A stretch of DNA of 64,000 nt from Akkermansiaceae bacterium (GTDB lineage: Bacteria > Verrucomicrobiota > Verrucomicrobiia > Verrucomicrobiales > Akkermansiaceae). How positions within the stretch are numbered: the first letter of the stretch is position 1; every line of letters starts with the position of its first letter. Shown in pieces: positions 9,208 to 17,442 of the stretch. The DNA lies in contig JAHCBC010000001.1 of NCBI GenBank assembly GCA_019634595.1, positions 868,001 through 932,000 on the forward strand, in the 5' to 3' direction. Position numbers and translations under genes: made by a program. The notes under the pieces were generated by a model. The model did not search any database. It was not told where the DNA came from and saw nothing but the letters and a program-made list of their open reading frames with translations.

Positions 9208-10157
9208 CACTGCTTCGCCATGTTCTGCTTCCATAGCAGGGATGGCGTCAGTTCGTTCGGGCGGCAGATGATGATGCCGGCGTGCTTGGCGGTTCCGTTC
9301 ACATAGTCGGCGATGGGACGGTCGATGATGGTCATGCGGCCTTTGTCACGGTCGGAGGTGGCGTGGCAGAAATAAGCGCGGTCCTTCACCCGCAGGATGA
9401 GTCCCACGTGGGAGGTGTAGCCGAAGGTGCTGTGCGTGGTGATGGCGCAGATGTCGCCATCCTGAAGGTATTTCTCGATGCCCCGGACATTCTGCTTCGG
9501 AATGTGGTGGACGGGCAGGCGGGACACCTGGGCCTCGATCTTGCCCATCGGGCTGATGAGGGATGGGTTGTTTTTCAGGTAGCGGTAGGCTTTCCACTGC
9601 ACGGTCATCTCGCGGATCTCTCGTTCGATCTTCACGGAGCCGGGGATGCGGCGGGTGATGTTCTCCGCCAGGCCCCGGCGCTGGTTGTCATGGAAGACCT
9701 CCTCCAGATGGTGCATGCGGCTGAGGTAGCCACCGGTGCAGGTGCCGTTGCGGTAGCGCTCCACCTCGATCATGTGGAGCATGTCCTGCGGCTTGTAGGG
9801 GCCGGGTTTGTAGCGGAGCATCCGTGCGAACGCCAGGGAGTTCTCATAATACGTCCAGCAGTCCATGCCCGTGAAATTCACCGAGGGCGACTCGATCCTG
9901 TCGTCGATCTCCAGCGTGTAGTTCACATAGGGGACGCCCACCAGTTCGCGGGCCACCCGCATGGTCCGCTGTGGCAGGGGCAGGTTCCGCCAGTTCTCAC
10001 GCTCCGCTTTCGCCACCATGGCGTGGAATTTCGCCTCGCCCTTGAACACGGTGTCGAGCGGCAGCCGGAGCGGGCAGGGAGAACCGACCCTCTGCGCCAC
10101 CGCGACCGTCATGCAGGCGGCGAGGGAAAGGAAAATCGCGGCGATCTTATGGATCAT
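9207..10157 (-). CDS. DUF1460 N-acetylmuramoyl-L-alanine amidase-like protein
   Basis: A 316-residue protein with a signal peptide (MIHKIAAIFLSLAACMTVAVA). It has the DUF1460 pattern: GVPYVNYTLEI, then FTGMDCWTYYENSLAFARML with the presumed catalytic Cys, GDICAITTHSTFGYTSHVGLILR with the presumed catalytic His, and YFCHATSD. DUF1460 proteins are NlpC/P60-like papain-fold amidases that act on peptidoglycan fragments. Periplasmic or surface location is inferred from the signal peptide. It is likely transcribed separately from the DUF488 gene upstream (44-base gap). Confidence 0.8.
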   Translation of the reverse strand: MIHKIAAIFLSLAACMTVAVAQRVGSPCPLRLPLDTVFKGEAKFHAMVAKAERENWRNLPLPQRTMRVARELVGVPYVNYTLEIDDRIESPSVNFTGMDCWTYYENSLAFARMLRYKPGPYKPQDMLHMIEVERYRNGTCTGGYLSRMHHLEEVFHDNQRRGLAENITRRIPGSVKIEREIREMTVQWKAYRYLKNNPSLISPMGKIEAQVSRLPVHHIPKQNVRGIEKYLQDGDICAITTHSTFGYTSHVGLILRVKDRAYFCHATSDRDKGRMTIIDRPIADYVNGTAKHAGIIICRPNELTPSLLWKQNMAKQ

Positions 10158-10201
10158 GACCGCCAGACTACGCCGGAATTTCCAGAAGGGAAGGCGAAGG
10201 T

Positions 10202-10552
10202 TCAGCCGCTTTCCAGGAGGAAGTCGCGCAACACCAGCGCATGGTTGTGTTCCCCATCCCGGGCGGCGTGGAGGAGGGTGACGGGACCTTCCTTCATGGC
10301 GCCGCGCAGCGTTTCCACCGGCACATCCATGGAACGCAGTTCGGTGAAGTAGCGTTTCCGGAATTCCTGCCAGCGTTCCGGATCATGGTTGAACCATTTG
10401 CGGAGTTCCGTGGAGGGGGCGATCTCCTTCAGCCAGACGGCGGAGCCGAGATCCTTTTTCGAAACTCCGCGGGGCCAGACGCGGTCGATCAGGAACCGGC
10501 TGCCGTCTTCCTTGGAAGAGGGTTCATAAACCCGCTTGAGATGGATTTTCAT
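10202..10552 (-). CDS. DUF488 family protein (YeaO-like)
   Basis: A 116-residue single-domain protein starting MKIHLKRVYEPSSKEDGSRF. It has the hallmark DUF488 sequence RFLIDRVWPRGVSKKDL, the RKWFNHDPERWQEFRKRY helix and the VTLLHAARDGEHNHALVLRDFL end. The biochemical role of this family is unknown. The ATG at 10552 is chosen because the domain starts there. It lies 13 bases downstream of the c-haem protein gene on the same strand, so the two are probably cotranscribed and may share the FNR-type control seen further upstream. Confidence 0.85.
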   Translation of the reverse strand: MKIHLKRVYEPSSKEDGSRFLIDRVWPRGVSKKDLGSAVWLKEIAPSTELRKWFNHDPERWQEFRKRYFTELRSMDVPVETLRGAMKEGPVTLLHAARDGEHNHALVLRDFLLESG

Positions 10553-10565
10553 GGCGATGGTGGTT

Positions 10566-11789
10566 TCATGGACCATCAGTGAAACCGGGCACGGTTTCAT
10601 GGAGAATCTCCAGAATCCGCTTCCGCTCGCCCTCCGGAATCCATCCGCAGCCGTTCCCGGAAGTGAGCCGCCGCTCCAGTTCCCGGAACACCGCCTCTTT
10701 CATGGGAGCAGGCAGGGAGGTGAAAGCCTTCGAGTGGATCATGTAGGAACAGCGGTTCTTGAAAAGGCGGTTCCCGAGATGGAAATCCGCGAGCGAATCA
10801 CCGGCTTCCGTTTTCGGGAAACGTGAGGCGAAGGCGTTTTGGTATGCGGGGCTGCCATCCACACCGCCGTCACCCATCGGAGCTTCGTCCTTGAACAACA
10901 TCACATCTACGATGCCGCGCGCCTTCGCTTCAGCGAGAACCGCGGCCTGTTTTCCGCCACTGGTTCCTTCCAGCCAGGATGCCCTGCGGAACTCCATGGA
11001 GGCGTTGATGAGGAGGTTGTGCATCAGGCATTGGTGCTCCAGCACCATGAGCGCGACGATGTCGCTGGTATCCGTCAGATAGCGGGAAGTATCGATCTTT
11101 CCGGAAACCGTTTTCAATGTTGCTTGTGGCTGGTCCGGCAGCAGGCCGCCTTCGAGGGTGAACGTACGGTTTCCGAGATGGGGCAGGGCGCTGCCGCCAG
11201 TGACATGGTAGCCCGCCCACCGCCGCGGCAGCAGCGTGCGGTGATCCGTGCGGGTGGATCCCAGCGTCAGCAGCAGATTGCCATCGGCATCCGTGGGCAC
11301 GGAACGCACCGTCAGACCGGGGACCAGTTCCGTGCGGCGGGTGGCGTGGCAGTTCAGGCAGGAGGTGGTGTTCCGCTGGATCTCCAGCTTCCGGCCGTCC
11401 GGTTCCGGCTCGATGAAATAGAAAACCGCCCCCAGATGATCGTCATGGATGATGATCTCGAAGCCTCCGCCCAAGACATGCCCCACGTAGGCGTTCTCAT
11501 TGAAGTGCAGCGCGCGCGGCGTGCGCGGACTGATGAAATAGTTCTGGGCGCTTGTTTTCGAATAAACGAGGATCTGCGAGGCTTCCGGAATCTCCAGCAG
11601 GCGGAGCAGAAACCGGAGCGTTTCCTGTTCACTGCCCTGGGGTAGGGCGGTTCCTGTTTCCACCAGCCGTGCGAGCGGATCCGTCGCCACCGTCTTCGAG
11701 TAAAGGATGGGCGGGAGATCCCACATCTCCTGGGCTGCTGCCATGCCGGAGACGGCGGACAGGGCGGGAGCAAGGAGAAGGGCTTTCAT
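10566..11789 (-). CDS. Periplasmic single c-type-haem protein
   Basis: A 407-residue protein starting MKALLLAPALSAVSGMAAAQ, a signal peptide. A single haem c attachment site CLNCH lies mid-protein (TTSCLNCHATRRTELV), in a context resembling the DUF3365/haem-sensor and cytochrome-like proteins of Planctomycetes and Verrucomicrobia. The C-terminal part is helical and has no known family to my reading. Function is unknown; redox sensing or electron transfer are the obvious possibilities. The frame stays open far upstream of 11789, but that part is the mirror of the globin gene and is not coding. It is divergent from the truncated haemoglobin across a perfect FNR-type box. Confidence 0.75.
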   Translation of the reverse strand: MKALLLAPALSAVSGMAAAQEMWDLPPILYSKTVATDPLARLVETGTALPQGSEQETLRFLLRLLEIPEASQILVYSKTSAQNYFISPRTPRALHFNENAYVGHVLGGGFEIIIHDDHLGAVFYFIEPEPDGRKLEIQRNTTSCLNCHATRRTELVPGLTVRSVPTDADGNLLLTLGSTRTDHRTLLPRRWAGYHVTGGSALPHLGNRTFTLEGGLLPDQPQATLKTVSGKIDTSRYLTDTSDIVALMVLEHQCLMHNLLINASMEFRRASWLEGTSGGKQAAVLAEAKARGIVDVMLFKDEAPMGDGGVDGSPAYQNAFASRFPKTEAGDSLADFHLGNRLFKNRCSYMIHSKAFTSLPAPMKEAVFRELERRLTSGNGCGWIPEGERKRILEILHETVPGFTDGP

Positions 11790-11849
11790 GCGTGGCTGCC
11801 GGACTATACGTGGATCAGGAGGATTCCTGCCTGATGAAATGCCGGGGAT

Positions 11850-11863
11850 TTGATCCGGATCAA
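11850..11863. promoter_or_regulatory. Perfect FNR/CRP-family box between c-haem protein and globin genes
   Basis: TTGATCCGGATCAA is a perfect 14-base palindrome matching TTGAT-N4-ATCAA, the recognition site of FNR, ANR, DNR and NnrR regulators. Its centre is about 62 bases before the globin ATG at 11919 and about 67 bases before the start of the divergent c-haem gene at 11789. Both distances are suitable for control of promoters on either side. It suggests regulation by oxygen or nitric oxide. The regulator is not encoded in this window. Confidence 0.7.
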
Positions 11864-11918
11864 AAAGGGACGGGAAACAAGGTTGGAGATCGGAGGCATC
11901 CGGGAAGAGGATGGCGTC

Positions 11919-12335
11919 ATGCAAACGATGACGGAAGGCAGGAGTGACATCCGGGGGCGGGAGGACATCGAGCTGCTGGTGGATCGCTTTTACGCATCCG
12001 TCAGGCGGGATGCCACGCTGGGGCCTGTCTTTGACGACATCGCCAAGGTGAACTGGGAGGAACACCTGCCGAAGCTCTGTGACTTTTGGGAAACGGTGCT
12101 TTTCCGCACCGGCGGATACAGGGGGAATCCCCTCGCCGTCCATCGCCACCTCGCCGGGCGCACGCCCATGGATCGGGCGATGTTCGACCGTTGGCTCCAT
12201 CTTTTCACCACCACGGTGGACCAGTGGTTCGAGGGGGAGAACGCGGGGCACATCAAGCGCGTGGCGGCGGACATGGCGAACGTGATCCACAGCCGGTTGC
12301 ACGGGCTTCCGCAGACGGTGCCCTATTCCCGCTGA
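11919..12335 (+). CDS. Group III truncated haemoglobin
   Basis: A 138-residue globin. It carries the group III landmarks: Tyr B10 (Y25) in RFYASVRRD, followed by ATLGPVFDD; proximal His F8 (H75) in NPLAVHRHL; and Trp G8 (W92) in FDRWLHLF. Campylobacter Ctb, the best-studied member, is under a Crp/Fnr regulator and is linked to oxygen handling and nitrosative stress. An upstream TTG start at 11850 would fall inside the FNR box, so the ATG at 11919 is preferred. The last 13 bases overlap the 3' end of the convergent acyltransferase gene. Confidence 0.88.
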   Translation: MQTMTEGRSDIRGREDIELLVDRFYASVRRDATLGPVFDDIAKVNWEEHLPKLCDFWETVLFRTGGYRGNPLAVHRHLAGRTPMDRAMFDRWLHLFTTTVDQWFEGENAGHIKRVAADMANVIHSRLHGLPQTVPYSR

Positions 12336-13333
12336 TCCGCTTTCTCCGTGGTGCGCTGCAGCACGGGTTCGAAGACGAACCACTGGTTCCAGTGGGAGCG
12401 GACCACATCGAGGATCGTCTTCGCCCAAAGGACGGAGGCTTCCGTGTCCGGCCCACGCGTCCGCGCGGGGAGTTCCAGTGCGGGCAGCACCTTCACCCGG
12501 TAGCGGCGCCAGCCATCCCGCATGATGAAAAGGGGGTAGCAGGCGCAACCGGCGGCACGGACGAGGAACAGCGGGCCGCGGGGTAGGCGCATGACGAGAC
12601 CCGGTTCGACCTCCACCTCCATGGGAGAAACATCGAACACCACCCGGTCCCCCTGCACCGCCACCAGATTCCCGTCCTGGAGCAGCTTCGCCAGTTCGAT
12701 GCCCAGCAGGTTGTTGTCGTGGTTGTACAGGGTGCGGAAATGGGGGTTCTCCACCTCTTTCCTGCGCATCTCCTCTTCGCGGATCTTCTGCACCTCCGGC
12801 TCCTTTTCAGGAGCACGGACCGCATACAACGAACGCTGGATACGCGAGGAGAACAAGGGCGCCGCGATGTCGTAGTTCCCCATATGGGCGGTGAGGATCA
12901 CCGCCCCTCCAGGATGGCTGGACAGGCTCTCCAGATGATCGATGCCTTCGATCGCCCAGTCGATGTCACCCGTCCCGCTCTCACAGCGCAGGCCATCCAC
13001 ATAGGTGATGGAGAAATTCCAAACCACCTGCCAGGCACCCAGCCGCGCCCTCCACGGCCCCCAGTGGGGGAACATCGCCCTCAGATTCGCGGCGACGGCA
13101 CGGCGCGGCTTTTTCGCCATCAGGAAGAACAACGGCGCCCAGCCCGCGATGAGGGGGGCCTCCAGGAACCAAGGCACCCCGGACAGCGCACGGCGGAGCA
13201 ACCGTGCCCAGAAATCCCCGGTCACGCCGAGTTTCCGTTTCAGTCTGCTTTCCTTGGGGGATTCCACGCGGGCAGGAGGAAACCCGTCCGCCGGGGATGA
13301 GGCAAGCCGCCGTTTCAACGGAGCATCGTTCAT
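12323..13333 (-). CDS. Lipid A biosynthesis acyltransferase-like protein (LpxL/HtrB family)
   Basis: A 336-residue LPLAT-superfamily enzyme. A membrane-proximal N-terminus is followed by [17 protein letters not shown], the LpxL-type acceptor/catalytic motif (H-x4-D as HMGNYD), then [13 protein letters not shown] and [22 protein letters not shown]. Members transfer acyl chains to lipid A or related glycolipids at the cytoplasmic face of the inner membrane. The ATG at 13333 overlaps the RNase HI stop by four bases, so the gene is translationally coupled to it. Which acyl acceptor is used is not visible. The frame continues upstream, but that part overlaps RNase HI. Confidence 0.83.
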   Translation of the reverse strand: MNDAPLKRRLASSPADGFPPARVESPKESRLKRKLGVTGDFWARLLRRALSGVPWFLEAPLIAGWAPLFFLMAKKPRRAVAANLRAMFPHWGPWRARLGAWQVVWNFSITYVDGLRCESGTGDIDWAIEGIDHLESLSSHPGGAVILTAHMGNYDIAAPLFSSRIQRSLYAVRAPEKEPEVQKIREEEMRRKEVENPHFRTLYNHDNNLLGIELAKLLQDGNLVAVQGDRVVFDVSPMEVEVEPGLVMRLPRGPLFLVRAAGCACYPLFIMRDGWRRYRVKVLPALELPARTRGPDTEASVLWAKTILDVVRSHWNQWFVFEPVLQRTTEKADQRE

Positions 13334-13803
13334 TCTCCGGATTCGGTGAATCCGGTGTCTTCCTGGAAATCCTTTTTCGCCACCGCCAGATTCGCCAGCT
13401 CGTCGCAGCGCTCGTTCTCCGCATGGCCGGCATGACCCTTCACCCAACGCCAGTCAATCTTGTGGTGCTTGCTTGCGGCCACCAGGCGGATCCACAGGTC
13501 CTTGTTCTTCACCGGGGTCTTGCCGGCGGTCATCCAGTCCCGGCGTTTCCAGCCGTCCACCCACTTCTTGGTCATCGCGTCGATGACATACTTCGAGTCC
13601 GAATGGAGTTCGATTTCACACGGTTGTTTGAGCAACTCCAGCGCGGCGATGGCGGCGCGGAGTTCCATGCGGTTGTTGGTGGTGAGACGGTATCCGGCGG
13701 AAAGTTCCTTCCGGTGGCGTCCCGCGACGAGGACGACGCCGTAGCCTCCCGGCCCCGGGTTGCCTTTGCAGCCTCCGTCGGTATGGATGATGACCTTGTG
13801 CAA
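13330..13803 (-). CDS. rnhA: Ribonuclease HI
   Basis: Degrades the RNA strand of RNA-DNA hybrids, for example Okazaki primers and R-loops. All four metal-binding acidic positions are seen: Asp in [18 protein letters not shown], Glu in [12 protein letters not shown], Asp in [12 protein letters not shown] and Asp in [13 protein letters not shown]. The KNKDLWIRL segment and the [14 protein letters not shown] His loop are also present. With the TTG codon at 13803 as start the protein has 157 residues, the usual size, and a GGAAG sequence lies about 11 bases upstream. No ATG gives a sensible N-terminus. Confidence 0.93.
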   Translation of the reverse strand: MHKVIIHTDGGCKGNPGPGGYGVVLVAGRHRKELSAGYRLTTNNRMELRAAIAALELLKQPCEIELHSDSKYVIDAMTKKWVDGWKRRDWMTAGKTPVKNKDLWIRLVAASKHHKIDWRWVKGHAGHAENERCDELANLAVAKKDFQEDTGFTESGE

Positions 13804-13897
13804 GGCGGCGGATTCTTCCGGCCTACGTGACTTTCGCAAGCATTTCCGGTGAATACGAAATTGCGTGGCATTCCCGGATTCCATACAATGGACGGAC

Positions 13898-14356
13898 ATG
13901 GAGGTGGCAGATACTTTGCGGGCAGCCAGTGGCTGGCTGGATCTGGGATTACCGGACGAAGCGCTCCTGGAGTTGCAGTGCCTTGCGGAAGAGGAACAGG
14001 TCACTTCCGTGGTGCTGGAGATGAAGGTGATCATCCAGATGGAGTGCCGGTCATGGAATGCCGCGTCCGAAACCGCCAGGGTGCTGTGCACCAGAGAACC
14101 GCTGAATGCCGAGTATTTCCTGCAGGCGGCGTTTTGTCTCCATGAGACAGGGGACACGCTGGCGGCCCGCAACTGGTTGCTGCGGGGGCCGAAGGCCCTG
14201 CTGGAAATGCCCACCTTCCACTACAACATCGGCTGCTATCTGTGGGTGCTGGGGGAACATGCATCCGCCCGCACTCATCTTAAACGGGCGTTTCGAATGG
14301 ACCGGTCGCTGGAGGCATTCGCAAGGAGCGACCGTGATCTCGCCGGGTTCCAGTGA
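13898..14356 (+). CDS. Small TPR-like helical repeat protein
   Basis: About 152 residues, nearly all helical. It is built of tetratricopeptide-like pairs such as [48 protein letters not shown] and [29 protein letters not shown]. There is no signal peptide. TPR proteins are protein-protein adaptors, and no partner can be inferred from the neighbours. ATG at 13898 is preferred. A GTG at 13865 in the same frame would add 11 residues. The gene is divergent from RNase HI and convergent with the PVC dehydrogenase, whose stop lies four bases beyond its own. Confidence 0.7.
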   Translation: MEVADTLRAASGWLDLGLPDEALLELQCLAEEEQVTSVVLEMKVIIQMECRSWNAASETARVLCTREPLNAEYFLQAAFCLHETGDTLAARNWLLRGPKALLEMPTFHYNIGCYLWVLGEHASARTHLKRAFRMDRSLEAFARSDRDLAGFQ

Positions 14357-14360
14357 GGGA

Positions 14361-17300
14361 TCAACCACCCTTGTCCATCAGCCATGCGATGAGATCCCGG
14401 ACCTGTTCACGGGGGAGGGAATCGATCAGGCCTTCCGGCATCAGCGAGTTCGGGAGGGTTTCGATCTTGCCGATGTCCGCGGTGGGCAGGGAGATTTTCT
14501 CCGCGAGCGTCTGGAGGGAAGTGGTGCGGCCGTCACTGGCCCGGATCATTCCGCTGAGGGTGCGGCCGTCCTTCAGGGTGATGATGGAAAGCTGGTTCTC
14601 CTTCGCGACCACCTCGCTCGGATCGAGGATGTTGGAGAGCAGGTAGTCGAGGTTGTCCCTGCCTCCACCCGTGAGTTCGGGGCCGACGGTGCCGCCTTCA
14701 CCGTACATCTTGTGGCAGGTGCCGCAGTATTGGCCGTAGATTTCCTTGCCCTTCTTCTTGTCCGCCTGCGAAAGCGTCTTCGGGGTGAGGTAGAGCTTCC
14801 AGACGTTCGCCGCGTGGATCTTCTCCTTGCTGGAATCCCGCATCTCCCCCCACAGCCGTGTGATCTCACCGGCCAGTTCAGGGGCCTTCAGCGAGCGCAT
14901 CTGCCGGACCTGGAAGGGGGAAAGCAGATCCGCGGTGAGCTTCCCGGCGGAGATCTCCGCAACCAACTGCGCGGCCCATTGCGGACGGGAGATCAGGGCG
15001 TCGATCGCCACGGATCTGTCAGCCGTTGAAAGGCCCTGCAAATGGCTGAGGATCTCCGCGGCAATGGCGGGATCACCTTCGACGGCCAGGCGTTCCATGG
15101 CCACCGCATGGAGGCCGGGCCTGCCGATGAGGGATTTCGCCACCTCCAGTGAGCCGGCATCGCGGATGGTGGTCAGGGTCCGCAGCGCTGCGGCCCGTGC
15201 TTCGGCAGGCGCGCCATCATCGGCGGCCAGCATGCGGTTGGATTCGACGGCGGCCGGATCCTTGAACAAAGCGCCCAGGGAGCGATAGAAGCCCATCATG
15301 CCGGGATCCGGGGATTTCCCGATCACCGCGGAAAGCCGGGGCCAGGATGCCGGGGGATTGGGTGCGCCGATGCCCTCAAGCGCTTTCGAAAGCCCGGCGA
15401 GGATGTCCATCGTCCACTCCTCCGGTGCGGTGGCGGCATGGCGGATGAGTCCGTCGAATGCCTGTTCCGGATCCGCCGGATCGAGGGCGAGGCGTCGTGC
15501 GATATGGTTGCGGACCAGCGGGATGGCGGAACTTTTCGCCAGATCCGCCAGTGTCCGGCGGTGGGCCGTGGCGAGCGGCTCGATGCCATACCACAGCATC
15601 AGCGGCAGGTTGTGATCCGTGGCATCCCCGGCGTGTCCGAGCAGCGGTGCGGCGATTCCGGCCCGGGAAGCGATGGGAATCCGTTGGAGGGCACCGGCAA
15701 GCGCGAGGCGCACGGCGGGGGAAGATTCGGCTCCGGCGAGGCGCGTCAGCGCGGCGATGGTTTCTTCATCGCCGGAAGCGGGAGTGGCGGTGTCGAGCAG
15801 CAGGCGGACCGACCAGACCCGGACAGCAGGCTCCGGATGGGAGAGGAGATCGGTCAGCATCTTCCGGTCCGCCTTGCCGATGGCGTGCAGTGACCACAGT
15901 GCCCGGAGCTTCAGCGCGGTGGTGGCACCGTTCCCGAGTTGGTTGCGGAGGCCGGTCAGAAGCGGCTCCATGTTTTCACCCGAGGCCGCGCGTTGCTGCA
16001 ATGAAAGGCGCGCCCTGCGTGCGAACCATTCGTTCCGGTGGGAGAGAAGGGGAAGCAATGCGTCCGTTGGAACGGCTGCGACATCCGTCACCGCCGGGAC
16101 GGCCGGGGTTCCGTGGGTGATCTTGTAGATCCTGCCGGACTGGCGGTGGATGCCATCGTCGTCATGGCATTCTCCGGTGTCCGACCAATCGGCGATGAAC
16201 ACCCCGCCGTCCGGACCATAAAGCAGGTCGATTCCCCGGAACCATGGGTCCGCCGAAAAGACGAGGTCGGCACGGTGGCGACCGGTGAAGCCGCTGCCGG
16301 TTGGCTCCAGATGCTCCCGGTTCAGGCGGCGGCCATGGAAGTTGATGGTGAAAAGCTCTTTCCGGTATTCTTCCGGCCAGTTGTCGCCCAGATAGATCAT
16401 CAGGCCGGTGTGGGCGTGGCCGCCACCGGCGGAGGAGGATTCCGCGCTCATGCCGACCCGGATTTCATTCCACTTTTCCGCCGTGTCCCAGTGGACGTGG
16501 TCGGCATGCTGGTCGATCTGTCCGAAGATGTGCGGGTTGTAGTCGTCGCCGAACATCCTCTTGTAGTGGGCACCGGGGATGACATGCCAGAGATGGCCGA
16601 TGACGGTGTTGATGAAGAACATCTCCCCGTGTTCATCCCAATCCATCCCCCATGGGTTGGTGGTTCCTTCCGCCACCACTTCGACCGTGCGGCGGGCGGG
16701 ATGATAACGCCAGATGCCCACGTTCATCTTCACGCGGGATTCCGGTGATGCGCCGGGCGTCCCCAGCAATGAATGGCCGAGGATGCCCTGCCTTCCATAG
16801 AGCCAGCCGTCCGGTCCCCAGCGCAGGCCGTTGGCCATGGTATGGCCGGATTTCTTGACGTCGAATCCATCGATGAGCCGGACGGCGGGACCGTCGGGAA
16901 CGTCATCGCGGTCTTTGTCCGGGATGAACACCAGATCGGGCAATGTCAGCGCCCACACCCCGCCGAGGCCGACCTCGATGCTGGTGAGGCGTTCCAATCC
17001 TTCCGCGAACACGGTCCGCTTGTCATGCACGCCGTCGTGGTCTGTGTCCTCCAGGATGATGATGCGGTCGCGCAGCTTCTTCTCGTAGTAGCCGCCGATG
17101 CTCCCGGCATACATGAAACTCTCCGCGACCCACAGGCGGCCGCGGTCGTCCATGCACATGGCGATCGGTTGGCGGACGTCCGGTTCCGCGGCGAAGACGC
17201 TCGCTTGGAAACCCTCCGGCAGCTTCCAATCCGCCGCCGCCTTTTCAGGTGGGAGCGGGAGGGAGGTGGATTTCTCGGTATTGAAAGGTTCGGTCGCCTT

Positions 17301-17369
17301 TTCGGCGGAAAGTCCTGCGGTCAGGACGGATAGACAGAGAATGATGACGGTGGGAACTGGAGGCATCAA
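14361..17369 (-). CDS. PVC-type membrane-bound dehydrogenase with HEAT repeats and C-terminal cytochrome c domain
   Basis: A 1002-residue secreted protein. After a signal peptide, the N-terminal ~400 residues form a beta-propeller dehydrogenase-like domain (DWKLPEGFQASVFAAEPDV, MDDRGRLWVAES, GLGGVWALTLPDL, TNPWGMDWDEHGEMFFIN, YGPDGGVFIADWSDTGECH). The middle is HEAT-like helical repeats. The end is the Planctomycete/Verrucomicrobia haem-binding domain with one CxxCH (YCGTCHKMYGEGGTVGPELTG) and the typical NILDPSEVVAKENQ tail. Such proteins are thought to oxidise sugars or related compounds in the periplasm and pass electrons to a quinone or oxidase chain. The sulfatase and esterase upstream on the same strand (73-base gap) suggest a shared polysaccharide-degradation programme. 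Confidence 0.9.
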   Translation of the reverse strand: MMPPVPTVIILCLSVLTAGLSAEKATEPFNTEKSTSLPLPPEKAAADWKLPEGFQASVFAAEPDVRQPIAMCMDDRGRLWVAESFMYAGSIGGYYEKKLRDRIIILEDTDHDGVHDKRTVFAEGLERLTSIEVGLGGVWALTLPDLVFIPDKDRDDVPDGPAVRLIDGFDVKKSGHTMANGLRWGPDGWLYGRQGILGHSLLGTPGASPESRVKMNVGIWRYHPARRTVEVVAEGTTNPWGMDWDEHGEMFFINTVIGHLWHVIPGAHYKRMFGDDYNPHIFGQIDQHADHVHWDTAEKWNEIRVGMSAESSSAGGGHAHTGLMIYLGDNWPEEYRKELFTINFHGRRLNREHLEPTGSGFTGRHRADLVFSADPWFRGIDLLYGPDGGVFIADWSDTGECHDDDGIHRQSGRIYKITHGTPAVPAVTDVAAVPTDALLPLLSHRNEWFARRARLSLQQRAASGENMEPLLTGLRNQLGNGATTALKLRALWSLHAIGKADRKMLTDLLSHPEPAVRVWSVRLLLDTATPASGDEETIAALTRLAGAESSPAVRLALAGALQRIPIASRAGIAAPLLGHAGDATDHNLPLMLWYGIEPLATAHRRTLADLAKSSAIPLVRNHIARRLALDPADPEQAFDGLIRHAATAPEEWTMDILAGLSKALEGIGAPNPPASWPRLSAVIGKSPDPGMMGFYRSLGALFKDPAAVESNRMLAADDGAPAEARAAALRTLTTIRDAGSLEVAKSLIGRPGLHAVAMERLAVEGDPAIAAEILSHLQGLSTADRSVAIDALISRPQWAAQLVAEISAGKLTADLLSPFQVRQMRSLKAPELAGEITRLWGEMRDSSKEKIHAANVWKLYLTPKTLSQADKKKGKEIYGQYCGTCHKMYGEGGTVGPELTGGGRDNLDYLLSNILDPSEVVAKENQLSIITLKDGRTLSGMIRASDGRTTSLQTLAEKISLPTADIGKIETLPNSLMPEGLIDSLPREQVRDLIAWLMDKGG

Positions 17370-17442
17370 CCATCCATACGGTCACCACGCGGTGAAACTC
17401 TCTGCTTTCTTTTATTACAGGTGCCGGTCAGGGCGGATTCCG

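Noticed and set aside
11790-12548. N-terminal extension of the c-haem protein
   Set aside because: The frame stays open, but this part is antisense to the globin and acyltransferase genes. The ATG at 11789 starts a normal signal peptide.
13804-14214. N-terminal extension of RNase HI
   Set aside because: It is antisense to the TPR-like gene, and the standard RNase HI length is obtained from the TTG at 13803.
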